DNA of 64,000 nt from Flavobacteriaceae bacterium UBA1903 (GTDB lineage: Bacteria; Bacteroidota; Bacteroidia; Flavobacteriales; Flavobacteriaceae). The DNA is taken from the NCBI GenBank assembly GCA_002337605.1, contig DDGL01000014.1, positions 1-64,000 of the forward strand, in the 5' to 3' direction. The notes below the pieces were generated by a model, which was not told the origin of the DNA, did no database searches, and saw only the letters and a list, made by a program, of their open reading frames with translations. A program made the position numbers and the translations under genes. The first letter of the stretch is position 1. The number at the start of each line of letters is the position of its first letter. Of this stretch, positions 62,238 to 64,000 are shown piece by piece.

Positions 62238-63068
62238 TTACAAAAACACCGTATAATCTACTCCATTAAAGGCGAAAATAGCTTGTGCATCGCATTCGCC
62301 ATCTCCAAAATCCAAGGAGCCTGTAAGTCCGTCTTGGGTTACTTCCAGAATTCCACTTACAAGATATGGGCAGTTTAATCTACGCACCAAAGTTTCAGTT
62401 ACCAGACCTGAGCGTTCAAAACCATTTGTGAATGTAGTATCCCAGTTTCCTGTAATATGGTATACATTATCTGTCCACGTACCAGAACCTACACCTTCTA
62501 CCCATTCTGCTATACGAAGTCCGTTGCGAGTGGCCGTTGTAGTACTGTTAGGGAATGATACTGTGATCGTCTCATTTACTGTAGAAGCTGGAAATCCGTT
62601 GGCATTCGAAAACTCACGTAGAATTTCACCACCTCCGGCAACACCATTTCCATTGTAAAAATAGTTGTCGAACGTATAGTTTAAAATTCTGGAGTCGTTT
62701 ACAATAGCTTCATAAGCGAGGTTAATTTTTCCGGAAACCGTTGCACCATTATTTAAAGTACAGCCAGTACCAAAATCAAGGATAACAGTACCCGTGCCAT
62801 CACCATTTGGATTAATAGTTATGGTAGTACACCCGGGAAAAAGCGAAATACTATTTTGTCCTCTGGTAGCTTCTTCATTTTCATCATACGCATTTTCCAT
62901 AATAGTTAAGGTACCTTCGATGGCCGTATCTGCTTTAGCTGCAAGGGCAGCATCTTCAGCTGAAAAATCTACAGCAGCCTGGGCATCGTCCTCTTTATCA
63001 CAGCTATGCAACAAAAAAGCAAAACTGAAAAGTGATGCCAGGATTAGTGTTTTCTTACAAGTTTTCAT
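62238..63068 (-). CDS. Lipoprotein of unknown function
   Basis: 276 residues with a lipoprotein signal (MKTCKKTLILASLFSFAFLL, lipobox LLHSC near residue 23) and an acidic linker with DEE/EDD runs. The mature part is Gly/Asn/Thr-rich beta structure with paired Cys residues (FPGCTTITINPN, DFGTGCTLNNG, NCPYLVSG, GDGECDAQ). I do not recognise a family. It stands between the LRR gene and the OmpA-type gene, with 177 bases upstream of the LRR start and 102 bases to the OmpA start that hold nothing clear. Confidence 0.75.
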   Translation of the reverse strand: MKTCKKTLILASLFSFAFLLHSCDKEDDAQAAVDFSAEDAALAAKADTAIEGTLTIMENAYDENEEATRGQNSISLFPGCTTITINPNGDGTGTVILDFGTGCTLNNGATVSGKINLAYEAIVNDSRILNYTFDNYFYNGNGVAGGGEILREFSNANGFPASTVNETITVSFPNSTTTATRNGLRIAEWVEGVGSGTWTDNVYHITGNWDTTFTNGFERSGLVTETLVRRLNCPYLVSGILEVTQDGLTGSLDFGDGECDAQAIFAFNGVDYTVFL

Positions 63069-63170
63069 AATTTTAAGAGTTTGTTTACGTTTTAGATTTG
63101 GACCTATATAACGCTCTAGAGTTTAAATAAGTATCCATTTATGTTAAAAATATCCTAAAGGATCAGCCTT

Positions 63171-63977
63171 ATGCCTTTGAAATTAAGCAGATATTTGTTT
63201 TTTATACTTCCTTTTTTTTGTCTCTGTCAGGAGCAGGGAGGTCCGTGGTCTTTGTATTTTAAAAACGACAGTTATAAGGTCACTACCCTACAAAAACAAT
63301 TTATTGATAGTATACAGGAACATTCATTACAACGTAACGATAGCATTGTGTTGAAAGGATACGCCAGTAGCCCAGCCGATTCTACTTATAATTTAAAACT
63401 TTCTGAAAGACGTGCCAATGCGGTAAAAAAACTATTTAAAGGCTATACAACCATAATCGCAAATGGCTTTGGCGAACTGGAAGGCGATGAGGAAGAAAAC
63501 AGGCGTGTAGACATTATGACGTGGCCGGTGTACAAGGAAAAACTAGCCTTTAAAAGCAGTACCGCCAGTCCCACAAAACTTCCAGAAAAAATAAACGATT
63601 TCACTCAGGTTGAAATAGGTGAAAAGTTTGAGTTAAAAGGAATTCACTTTTACCCGGGCCGTGACGACATTAGAAATGACAGTAAAGTAGCACTGGAGGA
63701 ACTCCTTGTCTTTTTAAAAGAAAACAGTACTATTACGTTCAGGCTCCTTGGTCATGTATGTTGCGGAAAAACATACGACCCAGGTAGAGACGGTCACAAC
63801 AACCGAACGGGCAAAAACAACCTAAGCGAAGCTCGGGCCAAACGTATTTACAACTACCTACTCGACAACGGAATAGACAAAAAACGAATGAGTGCACGTG
63901 GCTATGCCTACCGCTACCCTACTGGCAAGGGCGATAAATTTGATCGCAGGGTTGAAATTGAGATTATATCAAGGTAA
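63171..63977 (+). CDS. Protein with two OmpA-type C-terminal domains
   Basis: 268 residues with a signal peptide (residues 1-20, hydrophobic LFFILPFFCLC). Two OmpA-C-like domains follow: about 28-115 (YNLKLSERRANAVKKLF, then NRRVDIMTW) and about 150-268 (GIHFYPGRDDIRNDS, NNLSEARAKRIYNYL, then DRRVEIEI). Both keep the Asn-x-Leu-Ser-x-x-Arg-Ala pattern of peptidoglycan-binding domains. There is no transmembrane barrel, so it is a periplasmic or lipid-anchored cell-wall binder. A double domain of this size is unusual. The start ATG at 63171 precedes the signal directly. Confidence 0.85.
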   Translation: MPLKLSRYLFFILPFFCLCQEQGGPWSLYFKNDSYKVTTLQKQFIDSIQEHSLQRNDSIVLKGYASSPADSTYNLKLSERRANAVKKLFKGYTTIIANGFGELEGDEEENRRVDIMTWPVYKEKLAFKSSTASPTKLPEKINDFTQVEIGEKFELKGIHFYPGRDDIRNDSKVALEELLVFLKENSTITFRLLGHVCCGKTYDPGRDGHNNRTGKNNLSEARAKRIYNYLLDNGIDKKRMSARGYAYRYPTGKGDKFDRRVEIEIISR

Positions 63978-64000
63978 AGTCTAAAGTAAAAAATAAAAAA

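Noticed and set aside
1..64000. CRISPR array, prophage, integron or insertion sequence
   Set aside because: No spaced direct repeats, phage genes, integrase or transposase frames were found in any reading frame; the only repeated DNA is the short palindromic intergenic elements.

Overview
The window is chromosomal DNA from a member of the Flavobacteriaceae (phylum Bacteroidota), most likely marine. The signs are low G+C, promoters with the Bacteroidota -7 element TAnnTTTG, a near absence of Shine-Dalgarno sites, type IX secretion (T9SS) parts and cargo with C-terminal sorting domains, a SusD-like fragment at the left edge, a Na+-pumping NADH:quinone reductase operon, and flavobacterial families such as DUF5723, DUF3667, head-GIN lipoproteins and the split cobalamin-dependent methionine synthase. 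I see no tRNA, rRNA, CRISPR array, prophage or transposase.

Layout. 1-8.5 kb: SusD-like tail, rhomboid protease, rarA, envelope proteins, a HAD nucleotidase, a deacetylase-like protein, radC and a DinB-like protein. 8.5-12.3 kb: a tandemly duplicated two-gene module, PagL-like outer-membrane acyloxyacyl hydrolase plus head-GIN lipoprotein. 12.3-24 kb: a methionine/SAM regulon made of metF, metH C-terminal part, a PLP-dependent dehydratase, metH N-terminal part, an Rrf2 regulator, an OsmC protein, homoserine dehydrogenase, a cystathionine gamma-synthase-like enzyme and metK. Three putative SAM riboswitches serve it: SAM-I types ahead of the metH and metB operons and a SAM-II type ahead of metK. 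24-29 kb: a giant T9SS-exported subtilisin-like protease. 29-35.3 kb: nqrABCDEF. 35.5-42.7 kb: T9SS Plug protein, PLP decarboxylase, purT, aspartate aminotransferase, fatty-acid desaturase, rsmG. 42.7-44 kb: a Nudix hydrolase and an Omp28-like protein, both missing their 5' ends and facing each other across an apparent deletion junction. 44-52 kb: pruA, NRDE protein, a GHA/NC protein, apaG, DUF3667 protein, trkH, trkA. 52-59 kb: ubiE, porT, an SpoU-type rRNA methyltransferase, a TamL/BamA-like assembly protein, fbaA, and an accD whose zinc-ribbon cysteines are gone. 59-64 kb: a leucine-rich-repeat T9SS surface protein, a lipoprotein and a double-OmpA-domain protein.

The most informative region is the methionine regulon. 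One metabolite, SAM, appears to be read by two structurally unrelated RNA classes on neighbouring transcripts: synthesis of homocysteine (metB, hom), its methylation (metH, metF) and conversion to SAM (metK). Other strong observations are the double-truncation junction at about 43.02 kb, the duplicated PagL/GIN module, the zinc-ribbon-less AccD and palindromic intergenic repeats. All assignments come from reading the sequence; no database search was run.
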